This document shows, one piece after another, positions 52,467 to 52,532 of a stretch of 52,532 nucleotides of DNA. Made by a program: the position numbers and the translations under genes. Positions within the stretch are counted from its first letter, which is position 1. Each line of letters starts with the position of its first letter. The notes under the pieces were generated by a model. It ran no database searches. It was not told the DNA's origin and was given only the letters and a program-made list of their open reading frames with translations. Origin of the DNA: Mycobacterium sp. ACS1612 (lineage in GTDB: Bacteria; Actinomycetota; Actinomycetes; Mycobacteriales; Mycobacteriaceae); assembly GCF_001667505.1 (NCBI RefSeq), contig NZ_LZHZ01000026.1, forward strand, positions 1 to 52,532, given 5' to 3'.

Positions 52467-52530
52467 CGGTTGATGCTTGACGTTTCGGCTCCGGTTGATG
52501 GCTGACAGTGTTTCGGCTGATGCTTTACAC
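52467..52530 (-). repeat. IS-terminus-like repeats at right window edge
   Basis: Two copies of CGGTTGATG-(C/G)(T/C)TGAC-...-GTTTCGGCT lie at 52467-52490 and 52492-52518, followed by a third partial GATGCTTTACAC. Read on the minus strand the edge gives TGTAAAGC then ATCAGCCGAAACA, matching the left edge of the window (24-45) in inverted orientation. This looks like the multi-repeat end of an insertion sequence cut off by the window border. Confidence 0.55.
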
Positions 52531-52532
52531 CT

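Overview
The window reads as chromosomal DNA of a rapidly growing mycobacterium (Mycolicibacterium-like). GC content is high and starts are often GTG or TTG. There are MspA-family porin genes, which M. tuberculosis lacks. The right-hand third keeps M. tuberculosis gene order from Rv2495c to Rv2518c: bkdCBA, citE, Rv2499c, fadE19, accA1, accD1, the TetR regulator Rv2506, Rv2507, Rv2508c, Rv2509, Rv2510c, orn, tRNA-His and an LdtMt2-type L,D-transpeptidase. The two extreme ends carry the same short repeat pointing inward, which looks like insertion-sequence termini, so the window may be a contig bounded by copies of one IS.

Layout. (1) 0.2-4.3 kb: a small unknown gene, a BacA/Rv1819c-type ABC importer and a divergent MsbA-like ABC exporter. 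(2) 4.5-11.9 kb: envelope and secreted proteins. These are a two-repeat cytosolic protein, a duplicated secreted protein with a Lys/Asp/Thr-rich tail, a PE-PPE-domain protein without the usual nucleophile, a PknH-sensor-like lipoprotein with an exported partner, and two tandem MspA-family porins with a Pro-rich exported protein. (3) 12-24.7 kb: a co-directional minus-strand block of about 12.8 kb. It holds three large LuxR-type ATPase regulators (one MalT-like, two tandem paralogues), a 27-residue membrane peptide, an operon of uORF, thioredoxin-reductase-like protein, thioredoxin, a 115-residue unknown and thiolase, and a Cys-rich/membrane-protein pair. A compound operator-like element of about 44 bp is present twice, upstream of the redox/thiolase operon and upstream of the Cys-rich pair. 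This block is the best candidate for an undescribed system.

(4) 24.9-41.9 kb: an enoyl-CoA hydratase, a small exported Cys protein, and the branched-chain (leucine/isoleucine/valine) catabolic genes bkdABC and accD1-accA1-fadE19-maoC-citE under a TetR regulator (BkaR/Rv2506 type) with a double operator. In M. tuberculosis these eight genes are contiguous. Here they are split between bkdA and citE by a plus-strand carbohydrate module of about 6 kb: FucP-like MFS carrier, sugar-binding lipoprotein, ABM monooxygenase, mannitol-type dehydrogenase and GlgC. A CRP-like site precedes it, and it contains a tRNA-3'-end-like scar and a degraded ORF. (5) 42-52.5 kb: conserved mycobacterial housekeeping and envelope genes, including a mycolate-reductase-type SDR and an MFS gene transcribed back to back from what look like overlapping leaderless promoters, a HerA-like ATPase, oligoribonuclease, tRNA-His, a hendecad-repeat exported protein, L,D-transpeptidase and tRNA-Lys.

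All family assignments come from reading motifs and remembered family sequences. No database search was possible.
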